DNA from: CALMFQ01 sp964495595
Lineage (GTDB): Bacteria; Pseudomonadota; Gammaproteobacteria; Burkholderiales; SCOH01
Assembly: GCA_964495595.1 (NCBI GenBank)
Contig: CAZBWH010000039.1
Coordinates: 1-27,721 of the forward strand
Direction: 5' to 3'
DNA length: 27,721 nt
The notes under the pieces were generated by a model. The model did not search any database. It was not told where the DNA came from and saw only the letters and a list, made by a program, of their open reading frames with translations. The translations under genes and the position numbers were made by a program. The first letter of the stretch is position 1. Every line of letters begins with the position of its first letter. Of this stretch, positions 9,463 through 17,478 are shown piece after piece.

Positions 9463-9741
9463 ATGAAATCCATTCACCCCATACGCCAGGACATCTTGTC
9501 CAATCTTTGCCAGGCAGACCTGATCCAGTTCAACGACGACGTACTGAGACCGGACTACCTGCTCATCCCTGACGAATCGTCCAGCAAGGACGACATCCTG
9601 CTGGAGTGCACCGGCGCTAACGGGCAAGCATTCGACCTGACGCTGGACGAACTGAACCAGGCCCAATACCTTGGCGATGGCGCCTATCTGGTCAAGCACC
9701 GGGGCATGATCCGGTTCCTGCAGATGGCTGCCGTGCACTGA
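9463..9741 (+). CDS. Hypothetical protein, 92 residues
   Basis: Not recognised. The protein starts MKSIHPIRQDILSNL, is acidic and soluble-looking, and has no signal peptide or membrane segment. I chose the ATG at 9463 because GGGA lies about 8 bases upstream; a longer reading from 9406 would include the preceding hairpin. It sits between the DUF3460 gene and the DUF2062 gene, whose start follows 9 bases after its stop, so it is probably co-transcribed with DUF2062. GC-rich third positions support real coding. Confidence 0.65.
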   Translation: MKSIHPIRQDILSNLCQADLIQFNDDVLRPDYLLIPDESSSKDDILLECTGANGQAFDLTLDELNQAQYLGDGAYLVKHRGMIRFLQMAAVH

Positions 9742-9750
9742 ACGCCGCAA

Positions 9751-10302
9751 ATGGTTCGCAAACTGTTTCGCAAATGGGTACCCAGCCGCCAGCACATTGA
9801 AGACCACCGCCTGTTGCGACGGCTGTTACCTTGGCTCAAACACCCCAACCTGTGGCATCTGAACCGCCGCTCCGTGGCAGGCGGCGTCGCCATCGGCCTG
9901 TTTTCCGGGCTGGTACCCGGCCCGCTGCAGATGCTGTGCGCAGCCATCCTGGCCATCGGCAGCCGGCGCAACCTGCCCGTAGCGCTGTTCACCACCTTTT
10001 ACACCAACCCGCTGACCATTTTGCCGCTTTACTGGCTGGCATTCGAACTGGGGCATCGATTGCTCGGCCAAACCGGCCAGCACAACATGCCCCCAGAGCC
10101 TCAATGGTCCACACTCCACTGGCAAGACTGGCCACTCGCCGGGCTAGGCTGGCTCAAAGAACTGGGCCTGCCGCTGGCAGTTGGACTACCCACCCTCGCC
10201 CTCCTGCTCGCGTGCTCAGGCTACCTGCTGGTTGATTTCGCCTGGCGCTGGCACGTTCGCTACGCCTGGCGGCGTCGACAGCAGAACCGCCCCAGCCCCT
10301 GA
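9751..10302 (+). CDS. DUF2062 domain membrane protein
   Basis: A 183-residue protein of the DUF2062 family. The typical start of the domain is seen at about residues 40-60 (SVAGGVAIGLFSGLVPGP), followed by the TTFYTNPLTILPLYWLAFELG segment of membrane helices and a final helix near residue 155. The family is widespread in proteobacterial inner membranes with no established function. The ATG lies 9 bases after the preceding stop and has no strong Shine-Dalgarno sequence, which suggests translational coupling. Confidence 0.87.
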   Translation: MVRKLFRKWVPSRQHIEDHRLLRRLLPWLKHPNLWHLNRRSVAGGVAIGLFSGLVPGPLQMLCAAILAIGSRRNLPVALFTTFYTNPLTILPLYWLAFELGHRLLGQTGQHNMPPEPQWSTLHWQDWPLAGLGWLKELGLPLAVGLPTLALLLACSGYLLVDFAWRWHVRYAWRRRQQNRPSP

Positions 10303-10374
10303 CCACGCAATCCCCATCCCTCTTTGCCGCATTCAGCGCCTATACTGCCAGCAGTCCACTCATCCGCAACGATC

Positions 10375-10803
10375 ATGGCCCGATACCGCTCACTCCTCCT
10401 CCCTGCCGTGCTGGTCAGCCTGCTGCTGGGAGGCTGCAAAATGCAGACCGGCTCACACCAGATCGACCACAGTCGATCATTCACCCTGCAGCGAACCACC
10501 CAGTATTTCTGGAGCCGCAATGTCGAACGCTGGCTAACCGTCAGCCGCATGCCCGACTGCCAGCGCAAACACCGGCTGGATGATGACGCCAGCAAACAGT
10601 TTTCCGAGATCCGCATCCGGCACATCGACGACAACACCTACCAGATCCAGGACGGCAAAACCCTGCTGCTGGCCAACCTTGAACAATGCACGCTCACGCC
10701 AATCGACAAGGCGGCAGAACAACAGGGAACACTGCTGGGCAAATTCGCCGAAAGCCAGGAAAAATCCATTCCGTTCGAAACCAGCCAGAATGACAAGCCA
10801 TGA
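10375..10803 (+). CDS. Small predicted lipoprotein
   Basis: A 142-residue exported protein. The N-terminus is a type II signal (MARYRSLLLPAVLVSLLLGG) with the lipobox ending at Cys21, so it should be lipid-anchored. The mature part is polar and is not recognised as a named family. I chose the ATG at 10375 because it gives the clean lipoprotein signal; the frame is open upstream but has no signal sequence there. A TATACT hexamer at 10341-10346 could be its -10 element, without a good -35. It is convergent with the phosphatase gene. Confidence 0.75.
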   Translation: MARYRSLLLPAVLVSLLLGGCKMQTGSHQIDHSRSFTLQRTTQYFWSRNVERWLTVSRMPDCQRKHRLDDDASKQFSEIRIRHIDDNTYQIQDGKTLLLANLEQCTLTPIDKAAEQQGTLLGKFAESQEKSIPFETSQNDKP

Positions 10804-10838
10804 CCCGCCCCCCGCGCAGCCAATCAATCAGCGCTTTC

Positions 10839-11339
10839 TCAGCGCCCGCCCCGCCCTCCGCCTCCCGCGCTCAAGCTCGCCAGCAAACCGCGGCACGCAT
10901 CTTCTGCCATATCCAGAACCCGCTCGAATCCGGCCGCGCCGCCATAATACGGATCCGGCACATCCCTCCCGGAATAGGATTCACTGAAATCAAGCAACAA
11001 ATGTAACTTGTGCTGCAGCCCCGGAGGACAGATTCGTTCCAGTTCCTGCCGGTTTTGCCGGTCCATCGCCACAATCAGGTCAAAACGCTCGAAATCCAGA
11101 TCGCATACCTGCCTCGCCCGAATCGAAGCCAGATCATACCCCCGCCGTGAAGCAGCCAGCTGACTGCGCCGATCCGGAGCCTCCCCGGCGTGATAGCCGT
11201 GCGTACCGGCCGAATCCGCCAGTACACGACCGCCCAAACCAGACGTTTCCAGCATATGCCGAAATACCCCTTCAACCGTAGGCGAACGGCAAATATTGCC
11301 CATGCAGACAAACAACACAGAAACATTATATCTTTTCAT
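10839..11339 (-). CDS. Low-molecular-weight protein tyrosine phosphatase
   Basis: A 166-residue cytoplasmic phosphatase. The P-loop VCMGNICRS near the N-terminus has the nucleophile Cys12 and Arg18 of the CX5R motif, and the general acid is probably Asp129 in DPYYGG. The rest matches the LMW-PTP fold (DSAGTHGYHAGEAPD). Bacterial members often dephosphorylate tyrosine kinases of exopolysaccharide systems or act on arginine phosphate; no partner kinase is present here. The C-terminus is an odd Gly/Arg-rich tail. The start codon at 11339 lies inside a duplicated 17-bp unit (see the repeat at 11327-11360), so the good GGAGG at 11369-11373 is 29 bases away. Confidence 0.92.
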   Translation of the reverse strand: MKRYNVSVLFVCMGNICRSPTVEGVFRHMLETSGLGGRVLADSAGTHGYHAGEAPDRRSQLAASRRGYDLASIRARQVCDLDFERFDLIVAMDRQNRQELERICPPGLQHKLHLLLDFSESYSGRDVPDPYYGGAAGFERVLDMAEDACRGLLASLSAGGGGRGGR

Positions 11340-11360
11340 AATCTATATCTTTTCATAATC
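11327..11360. repeat. Perfect 17-bp tandem duplication at the phosphatase start
   Basis: The 17-bp unit TATATCTTTTCATAATC (plus-strand reading) occurs twice back to back, at 11327-11343 and 11344-11360, with no mismatch. Each copy contains an ATGAAAAGATAT start region in minus-strand sense, so the start codon is duplicated, and the unit is AT-rich within a GC-rich region. This looks like a recent slippage-type duplication. Confidence 0.9.
11336..11356 (-). CDS. Six-codon leader ORF overlapping the phosphatase start
   Basis: The extra ATG made by the duplication (11356) reads MKRYRL and stops at TGA (11338-11336). This stop overlaps the ATG of the phosphatase in an ATGA arrangement. The strong GGAGG at 11369-11373 lies 12 bases from this leader ATG, so ribosomes may start here and re-initiate on the real gene. 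The layout is seen; translation of the leader is inference. Confidence 0.4.
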   Translation of the reverse strand: MKRYRL

Positions 11361-11549
11361 TTATAGCGCCTCCAACTCAGACCAACGATTACAACTCGAC
11401 TGCGTCCCCGCAATCTGCCGGAAAACCGCCTCCCATGCCGACATATCCAGCGCAACATTTACTGTCGCCTTCGGGATATTGACCTTCAGCTCAGCCAGCG
11501 GAGCTTTCACCTCAATCGAGGGCAGCAGATACACGTCCGGGATTGGCAA
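11361..11549 (-). CDS. Possible small or degenerate ORF upstream of the phosphatase
   Basis: Not recognised. The frame runs from an upstream stop at 11610-11612 to TAA at 11361-11363, but the only plausible start is TTG at 11549, giving 62 residues (begins MPIPDVYLLPSIEVKAPLAE). The codons look natural, and a protein-like sequence continues upstream of the TTG with no ATG. It could therefore be a small gene with a weak start or the 3' end of a decayed gene. Its last codons include the GGAGG that serves the phosphatase leader. It is soluble-looking, with no signal peptide. Confidence 0.3.
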   Translation of the reverse strand: MPIPDVYLLPSIEVKAPLAELKVNIPKATVNVALDMSAWEAVFRQIAGTQSSCNRWSELEAL

Positions 11550-11962
11550 ATGAGTCGCATTCGGCGTTACGTGGCGTTGAGTTGCCTTGGTTGTTTCCGC
11601 TCTTAACCGTTACTGCGGGTGGCTTATCTCACGCATTTGAGCACCCTTGCCAATAGATCGGCAACCAAGGAGCTATCAGGCGCGCCCTTTGGCTCTGCGC
11701 CCGAAACGCTCTGCCTGCCCCCAAACCGGCGGCACGACTCCGTCAGTCCGAAATCGTCGCGCTCACGGTCTGCCTGTTCGCGCCGGGAGGCTGTGGGCCG
11801 GTGCATTTCCTTATCGCAGATCAGACTTATTGACGCATTTATGGCTTATAACTCAGACAGGCGGTACATGGCAGGCCTGCAACCGACGGTTTGCCCAGGC
11901 CAAGCGAGGGCTGTTTTTTTCAGTTTCATCTGCCAGAGTGGCAGGTTATCGGGAGAGTAATC
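11550..11962. other. Gene-poor interval before the surface-fibre locus
   Basis: I see no convincing gene here. The interval contains a 9-bp inverted repeat (CCTTGGTTG at 11585-11593 and CAACCAAGG at 11662-11670), a TTGCC/GGCAA pair (11647-11651 and 11660-11664), and a run of seven Ts at 11914-11920 after a short GC stem (GCCC 11893-11896, GGGC 11908-11911) that could act as a weak attenuator. Short ORFs on both strands look like chance readings. The promoter for the block starting at 11963 should lie here, but no good -35/-10 pair is evident. Confidence 0.5.
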
Positions 11963-13192
11963 ATGAGCAAACGTAGTATTCCGGCGTTGTTAATACTGGC
12001 CTTCGGGGCAAGTTCGGCACAGGCATCGGAATTGTTCAGTGTTAATGCCACACTAAATTCTGGCGCAAACGCAGGCCAAGTGGGGCGAGCCGGCTTTACC
12101 ACTGCAGAACAGGCGCTTGACTCACTGGACCGCACTAATTTACAAGCGGTAATCAACAACTACACGGGCATTGAAGCCGCCACAGTTAACCTGGATTTTC
12201 GTGGGCTGCCCGTTCGGCTGTCCTACCCCAATCAAGGCACATCAACACTGCAGTTACAGGTTCCGGAATTGGGCATCAATGAAGTGTTCAACGGCCGGGA
12301 CCGGAACGCCAGTGCGGATCAGATGCGCGATTATTTCAAGAATGGCGAGCTGCTGGGCCAGATCATGAAACGTTTGGCAGCTGTTTCGCCGATCGACCCC
12401 ATTGCTGGCAACCCGAACAGCCTTATGTCGCGGATGGCAGCACAGGACTTCAACACTGGCTTTACTGATCCAATTGCCACAACTGGCCCACGTGAAGAAG
12501 GTGCCGAGCCGGTCAATAACCTGATTGGAGTGGATGTTCGCGGAAGCAGCTTTAAGCAAGACGGTTACAAGAGCACGGTGCTATCTCTGCCATTAAGCTA
12601 CGTGGTACGCAACGATCTGAACCCGCGCCGGCAAATGATTTTCAGCATGCCGCTGACCCAGACCGATGCGGAAGGAGCCAAATCGTATCAGGTCGGGCTT
12701 GGCTTTGCTTATCGGGTGCCCTTGACCGACAATTGGGCGCTGGCACCTGGCGTGAACTACAACATCGCCGGCTCGCAAGACCTGGGGTCGGCCTCACAGA
12801 TGGCCTCCCTGTCCCTCACCAGTCACCTGGCCTTCGATCTGGGCTGGGGCTCGGTAGCAATGGGTAACATGATTGGCAGCTACAAGACGCTCAAGACCAA
12901 GGTTGGCGATTACTCGTTCGATCCGCAGATTCGCAATACCGTACTGCGCAATGGTTTCATGTTCTCGCTGCCGACGCCGATCGCAGGCAAGCGGCTATCG
13001 ACCGAGCTGTCGGCAATCGACACCCGCTACTCCGGCACGGAACTGTACATGAAGTCGTATCAGGAATATGGCATTGCGCTCAGCACAGCGCGCAGCGCGA
13101 CCTCGTCTCGCAGCTTCCTGCGCACGGGCATCAGCCTGCTGCAATCGTCCAAATCCAAGGGGGCTACGGTCAACTTCGGCTACTGGTTCTAA
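11963..13192 (+). CDS. Outer-membrane beta-barrel protein of unknown family
   Basis: A 409-residue exported protein. The signal peptide is MSKRSIPALLILAFGASSAQA. The mature N-terminal part (about 22-175) is non-repetitive and could be a periplasmic or plug domain. From about residue 180 to the end the sequence alternates in short amphipathic strands with turns and finishes in NFGYWF, the aromatic C-terminus recognised by the Bam machinery. This supports a barrel of roughly a dozen strands. I chose the ATG at 11963 because GGGAGAG lies 5-12 bases before it; an upstream in-frame extension has no ribosome site. It is the first gene of block A, followed by a hairpin and the CHAT gene. Its role may be transport or display for the CHAT protein or the fibre; I do not recognise the family. 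Confidence 0.75.
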   Translation: MSKRSIPALLILAFGASSAQASELFSVNATLNSGANAGQVGRAGFTTAEQALDSLDRTNLQAVINNYTGIEAATVNLDFRGLPVRLSYPNQGTSTLQLQVPELGINEVFNGRDRNASADQMRDYFKNGELLGQIMKRLAAVSPIDPIAGNPNSLMSRMAAQDFNTGFTDPIATTGPREEGAEPVNNLIGVDVRGSSFKQDGYKSTVLSLPLSYVVRNDLNPRRQMIFSMPLTQTDAEGAKSYQVGLGFAYRVPLTDNWALAPGVNYNIAGSQDLGSASQMASLSLTSHLAFDLGWGSVAMGNMIGSYKTLKTKVGDYSFDPQIRNTVLRNGFMFSLPTPIAGKRLSTELSAIDTRYSGTELYMKSYQEYGIALSTARSATSSRSFLRTGISLLQSSKSKGATVNFGYWF

Positions 13193-13212
13193 TCTCACGC
13201 CTCACCCTGGCA

Positions 13213-13233
13213 CGGCAACCCCTTGGGTTGCCG
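13213..13233 (+). other. Strong intercistronic hairpin between barrel and CHAT genes
   Basis: CGGCAACCC (13213-13221) pairs perfectly with GGGTTGCCG (13225-13233) around a three-base loop. It lies in the 70-base gap between the barrel stop and the CHAT start, with no following U-tract. Such hairpins often protect upstream mRNA or set a processing point, so the barrel and the signalling genes may be expressed at different levels. The role is inferred. Confidence 0.6.
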
Positions 13234-13262
13234 GCGCCACGCCAGCCCAAAAGGATTGCGGG

Positions 13263-15563
13263 ATGCGTATCGTCACTTGTCAGCTGTCAGCGCTACTACT
13301 GGCGTTCTCGGCCTCCAGTCTTGCCATCGGTGGCAGCGACCAGGTCACTCTGGCTGGTAGCGGCCGCTACGGCGAGCTGAGACGCCAACTGGAGGCCGAT
13401 GAATCCAGGCAGGCTCTCAAAACTCCCGATCTGCATGCGCTGTGTTTTGCCTACGCCAAAACCAAGTACTACAGCAAACTGTTCCCGTGCCTGGACAAAC
13501 TGCAACAGAACGTCAAGAACGGTGACCGGCGAACCCGGTTGTTCGGGCTGGACGATGTAACGCCCTTGATCCATGTCATGCGAGCCGATGCCCTGCTGGA
13601 GCTGGGGCAAGCCAAAGAGGCTGCAGCTGAAGCGGACAAGGCGCTGAAATGGTATGACGACGAAGATAGTGACGATCAGGATATTGCCATCAACAGCCAT
13701 GCGGTAAAGTCGCTGTCCGCGCTGCAGCAAGGAAACCGGGCGGCGGCGGAAAAAAGCGCAGCTGCCATCGAAAAAGTCAGCACCAGCCTGCAACATGGCG
13801 ATTTCAAAACCATCAAGGCGATGGCTATTGCCCGGGTCAATCTGGCATTGGGCAACTATGAACGTACTTATCGGGCGATTCTGGACGACAGCGGCTTCGC
13901 CGTGCGGGCCTTTGCCGACAAGGTGCTCAGCCTGGCATTTCTGCGCGGGGAAAACAACTGGCTCTGGCAAGAGCTGCCGCGAGCCTACATGCTCAACCGC
14001 GCCTTGCTAGGATTGGGCCGCAAGGATGAGGCTCGCGCTGGTTACGATCAACTGCTGACGGTACCGCAGCTCCCTGACAACGGCGAAATATACTGGCTGA
14101 TCCTGTTCGACCGCGGACGGATCGCTGAAAGTGATGGCGACCTGCAGAAAGCCGCCGATTTCTATCGCAAAGCCATTGATGCCATTGAGCTGCAACGAGC
14201 CAACATCAGCACCGAGGCCAACAAGATCGGCTTCGTCGCCGACAAGCAGGAAGTGTATGCAGGGCTGGTCGATCTGTTGTTCCGGCTGGAAAAACCCGAG
14301 CAGGCACTGGAATACATCGAACGGTCGCGGTCAAGAGCCCTGGTAGACATGCTGGCCACCAAACAGGATTTCGCCTTGCCCGAAGCCAGCCGACAGCAGT
14401 CGGCAAGCCTGATGGAAGAGCTGACCCAGGCAGAAACCCTTGTACGCCTTCAAGAGCCGACCTCTGGCAGCGGCAATGCCCGCCAGCGCGGCCAGCTCCA
14501 GGAAGTGCGTAAACGGCTGCGTGCGACGGCGCCCGAACTCGCATCGCTGGTCAGCGTGTCATCGATGCCTGCGGCCGAAATTCAGCAATATCTCGGCCCA
14601 CGGGAAACACTGGTTGAATATTTCCAGCAAGGCCGCCAGTTGCACGCAGTCGTGGTCAAACGGAATGCGATCAGGGCGCGCCGGCTGGATGTCGACAATC
14701 CGACCGAATGGGTCAAGCGCTTTCGGGAAGCCATTGAAGAGCAATCGCCGCAAACCACTGATCAGGCCAAGGCCCTGTACGACAAACTGCTGCGCCCGAT
14801 CGAATCCGAGCTGGCAGGCAACGATTTGATCGTGGTTCCACACGGACCGCTGCACTACCTGCCGTTTGTCGCACTGCATGATGGCCGGCAATTTGTTGTC
14901 GAACGCTTCAATACCCGCCTGCTACCCAGTGCCAGCGTGCTCAAATACCTGCGAAACACACAGACCCGGCAGGACAGCCGGATGCTGGTTCTGGGTAATC
15001 CGGATCTGGGTGATGCCAAGCTGGACTTGCCGGATGCCCAGCGTGAGGCCCAGGCGATTGCGCGGCAAGCTGGCAACGCAACACTACTGCTCAGAAAAGA
15101 CGCGTCAGAGCCGGCCTTCCGTCGTCTGGCGCCACAATACCCGCTGATCCACATTGCCTCACATGGCCAGTTTGCTGCAGAAGCCCCGCTAAAATCCGCT
15201 CTGTTGCTGTCGCCGGCCAGTGGCACGGACGGGCGGCTGACTGTTGACCGTCTCTACTCGATCAAGCTGAACGCCGATCTTGTCACCCTCAGTGCCTGTG
15301 AAACCGGGCTGGGCAAGGTAAGCAGCGGAGATGATGTGATCGGCCTGAATCGTGGGTTCCTTTATGCAGGCGCGAGCAGCATTGTCTCCAGCCTGTGGGA
15401 GGTTGATGACGAAGCCACCTCGGTACTAATGATGGCCTTCTATCAGAACCTGCGCCAGCATGGAAAGCGGGAAGCCCTTCGCCAGGCGCAACGCCATACG
15501 TTGAGCAAGTTTCCCAGTCCGTATTTCTGGGCAGCTTTTTACCTGACCGGCAATGCCAACTAG
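13263..15563 (+). CDS. Exported TPR-CHAT protein (caspase-like peptidase domain)
   Basis: A 766-residue protein. The signal peptide (MRIVTCQLSALLLAFSASSLA) sends it out of the cytoplasm. Residues about 30-400 form TPR-like helical repeats (for example GQAKEAAAEADKAL and GDLQKAADFYRKAIDAIE). The C-terminal half is a CHAT domain, a clan CD peptidase fold, with both expected catalytic residues: His634 in HIASHGQF and Cys679 in SACETGLG, and the conserved GLNRGFLYAGASSIVSSLW after them. Its targets are unknown; TPRs usually bind partner proteins. I chose the ATG at 13263, 8 bases after AAGGA; the frame is open for 65 codons upstream but those overlap the barrel gene. It overlaps the cyclase gene by 11 bases, so coupling is likely. 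Confidence 0.9.
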   Translation: MRIVTCQLSALLLAFSASSLAIGGSDQVTLAGSGRYGELRRQLEADESRQALKTPDLHALCFAYAKTKYYSKLFPCLDKLQQNVKNGDRRTRLFGLDDVTPLIHVMRADALLELGQAKEAAAEADKALKWYDDEDSDDQDIAINSHAVKSLSALQQGNRAAAEKSAAAIEKVSTSLQHGDFKTIKAMAIARVNLALGNYERTYRAILDDSGFAVRAFADKVLSLAFLRGENNWLWQELPRAYMLNRALLGLGRKDEARAGYDQLLTVPQLPDNGEIYWLILFDRGRIAESDGDLQKAADFYRKAIDAIELQRANISTEANKIGFVADKQEVYAGLVDLLFRLEKPEQALEYIERSRSRALVDMLATKQDFALPEASRQQSASLMEELTQAETLVRLQEPTSGSGNARQRGQLQEVRKRLRATAPELASLVSVSSMPAAEIQQYLGPRETLVEYFQQGRQLHAVVVKRNAIRARRLDVDNPTEWVKRFREAIEEQSPQTTDQAKALYDKLLRPIESELAGNDLIVVPHGPLHYLPFVALHDGRQFVVERFNTRLLPSASVLKYLRNTQTRQDSRMLVLGNPDLGDAKLDLPDAQREAQAIARQAGNATLLLRKDASEPAFRRLAPQYPLIHIASHGQFAAEAPLKSALLLSPASGTDGRLTVDRLYSIKLNADLVTLSACETGLGKVSSGDDVIGLNRGFLYAGASSIVSSLWEVDDEATSVLMMAFYQNLRQHGKREALRQAQRHTLSKFPSPYFWAAFYLTGNAN

Positions 15564-17478
15564 ACCCATGCGGCATGGCCAGCGCCAGCGCCTGTACAGT
15601 CTGCTACTGCTGCTGATTGCCCTGCTGCTTGCCGAAACAGCACACCGGCATCAATGGCTGGGCCGGATCGAGAATGCCTGGTTCGACCTCTGGCATCGCC
15701 TCAGCGGCAAGCGGCTCACCCCCGAGCATGTCGCCATTGTCGCCATCGACCAGCAAGCCCTGACCCGTTTTCCAGACGATCCACTGGTATTCTGGACCCC
15801 GCACATTGCCCGAGCCTGCACCGTCCTGCAGCAGGCGGGCGCCCGGATCATCGGACTGGATCTGCTGTTCGCCATCAGCCCGGAAAGCTGGCTCGACAGA
15901 CTGAAACTCCCCGGAAGCGATATCAGCCGCAGCTACGATGCGCCGTTTCGCGCCCAGATCAACTTCGGAAACCTGATCCAGGCTGGCTCCAGGCTACCGG
16001 CAGCCGACCGGGGAAACGATTACTTCCTGCTTCCGGACCGGGAATATCTGCTGTCCATTCCCGATTTTGATTTCGCCGGGCACATCGGACTGGCCGAACT
16101 GGACAACGATGCAGATGGCACCGTTCGCCAGTTTCTGGTTGCGCCCCGCCTGCAACTGGAGGCAACGCTGCAGCAGGAAAACCTCCCCCGTTACCAGTTT
16201 GCGCCGCTGCTTGCCGCACGCGCAAAGGCCGGCCATGCCGATAAAGGACTGCAAGCGCTGGGCATTGCAGCGGACAGCACCCGACGCCCGATTACTTTCG
16301 CCGGCCCTCCCGGCAGCATCCCTCGCCTGTCCATCACCCGACTGCTTGAGGAGCGAGCGCTGGACGATCCACAGATCAAGGCTCTGGCCGGTAAAGTCGT
16401 GGTCATTGGGGCGGATTTCCCGGGCATGCAAGACCTGCATTTCACCCCCTACTCGGTAGGGTTCATCGGCGGCAACGGCCAACTAATGAGCGGCCCGGAA
16501 ATCCAGGCCAAAATCGTCGAAACGATGCTGAGTGGTCGCTACAACCAACCACATCCCAGTGGAGTGCGCCTTCTATGGCTGACCGTGCCCTTGCTGCTGG
16601 CGCTGCAGGCCAGTTTGCTGCTCAAGCCACTGTACGGGGGCCTGGCCTGCCTGGCGCTGGCAACCGCAAGCGCCGCAGGCTCCCTGGGCGGATTTCAACA
16701 ATTCTGGCTGTTCCCGCTGGCCCCCGTCCACCTGGGCATATTAACCATCCTGCTGGGTGCGGGCGGCATGCGCTTTTCTTCGGAAGAGCGTGAACGCAAA
16801 CGGATCACCCAGCTTTTTGGCCGTTATGTTTCCGATCAGGTAGTCCAGCGACTGATCGACACCGACCAGCCTCCCCAGTTGGGTGGAGAAGCCGTTGAGG
16901 TCAGCATCCTGTTCTCCGATATCCGCAATTTCACCACCATCTCCGAACGTCTGCGCCCGGAAGAGGTCGTCGAAATGCTTAACGAGTATTTTCGCCGTGC
17001 CTGCGAACCCATCCTTGCCAACGACGGCACCATCGACAAGTTCATTGGTGACGCCGTCATGGCCCATTTTGGCTGGCCACTGCGCAACGCGGATCATGCA
17101 GACCAGGCTTTGCGATCTGCAGCAGCCATGCAGGACGTTGCGCAAGCCTTCAATCAATGGTTACAACAGCGCTTCGGCGAGCGGGCCCCGGAGCATTTCG
17201 CCATCGGCGTCGGCATTCACACCGGCAAAGCCGTGCTGGGCAATATCGGCTCACCACGTCACATGCAATTCACCGCGATCGGCGACAATGTCAACATCGC
17301 CTCTCGTCTGGAAAGCCAGACCAAGGAAATGGGGTGTTGCATACTGGCAAGTAGCGACACGGTTGCCGCCAGTTCAGGAATTGCCAGCACTGGCCGTCAT
17401 CAATCGGTTCACCTCAAAGGCCGTCAGCAACCCGTCGAGGTCTTTGAGATCGTATCAGTCAAACAGGAGGCATCATGA
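15553..17478 (+). CDS. CHASE2-domain class III adenylate cyclase
   Basis: A 641-residue membrane cyclase that should make cAMP from ATP. One N-terminal helix is followed by a CHASE2 extracytoplasmic sensor domain (about 40-330), three closely spaced membrane helices (about 335-415) and a cytoplasmic class III cyclase domain. The metal-binding Asp residues are Asp456 (LFSDIRNFT) and Asp500 (FIGDAVMA); Lys496 and Asp578 are the adenine-selecting pair, and Asn581/Arg585 are the transition-state residues (NVNIASRLE). All key residues are present, so it should be active. CHASE2 faces the periplasm, where the CHAT and FecR proteins of this block reside. The start may be at 15553 or 15568. It overlaps the next gene by ATGA. 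Confidence 0.92.
   Translation: MPTRPMRHGQRQRLYSLLLLLIALLLAETAHRHQWLGRIENAWFDLWHRLSGKRLTPEHVAIVAIDQQALTRFPDDPLVFWTPHIARACTVLQQAGARIIGLDLLFAISPESWLDRLKLPGSDISRSYDAPFRAQINFGNLIQAGSRLPAADRGNDYFLLPDREYLLSIPDFDFAGHIGLAELDNDADGTVRQFLVAPRLQLEATLQQENLPRYQFAPLLAARAKAGHADKGLQALGIAADSTRRPITFAGPPGSIPRLSITRLLEERALDDPQIKALAGKVVVIGADFPGMQDLHFTPYSVGFIGGNGQLMSGPEIQAKIVETMLSGRYNQPHPSGVRLLWLTVPLLLALQASLLLKPLYGGLACLALATASAAGSLGGFQQFWLFPLAPVHLGILTILLGAGGMRFSSEERERKRITQLFGRYVSDQVVQRLIDTDQPPQLGGEAVEVSILFSDIRNFTTISERLRPEEVVEMLNEYFRRACEPILANDGTIDKFIGDAVMAHFGWPLRNADHADQALRSAAAMQDVAQAFNQWLQQRFGERAPEHFAIGVGIHTGKAVLGNIGSPRHMQFTAIGDNVNIASRLESQTKEMGCCILASSDTVAASSGIASTGRHQSVHLKGRQQPVEVFEIVSVKQEAS

Noticed and set aside
11619..11960. 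Plus-strand ORF of 113 codons and an opposing minus ORF at 11624-11806
   Set aside because: Both strands are open and the composition is Ser/Arg-rich and low in typical secondary-structure patterns; no ribosome site. I kept the interval as gene-poor.
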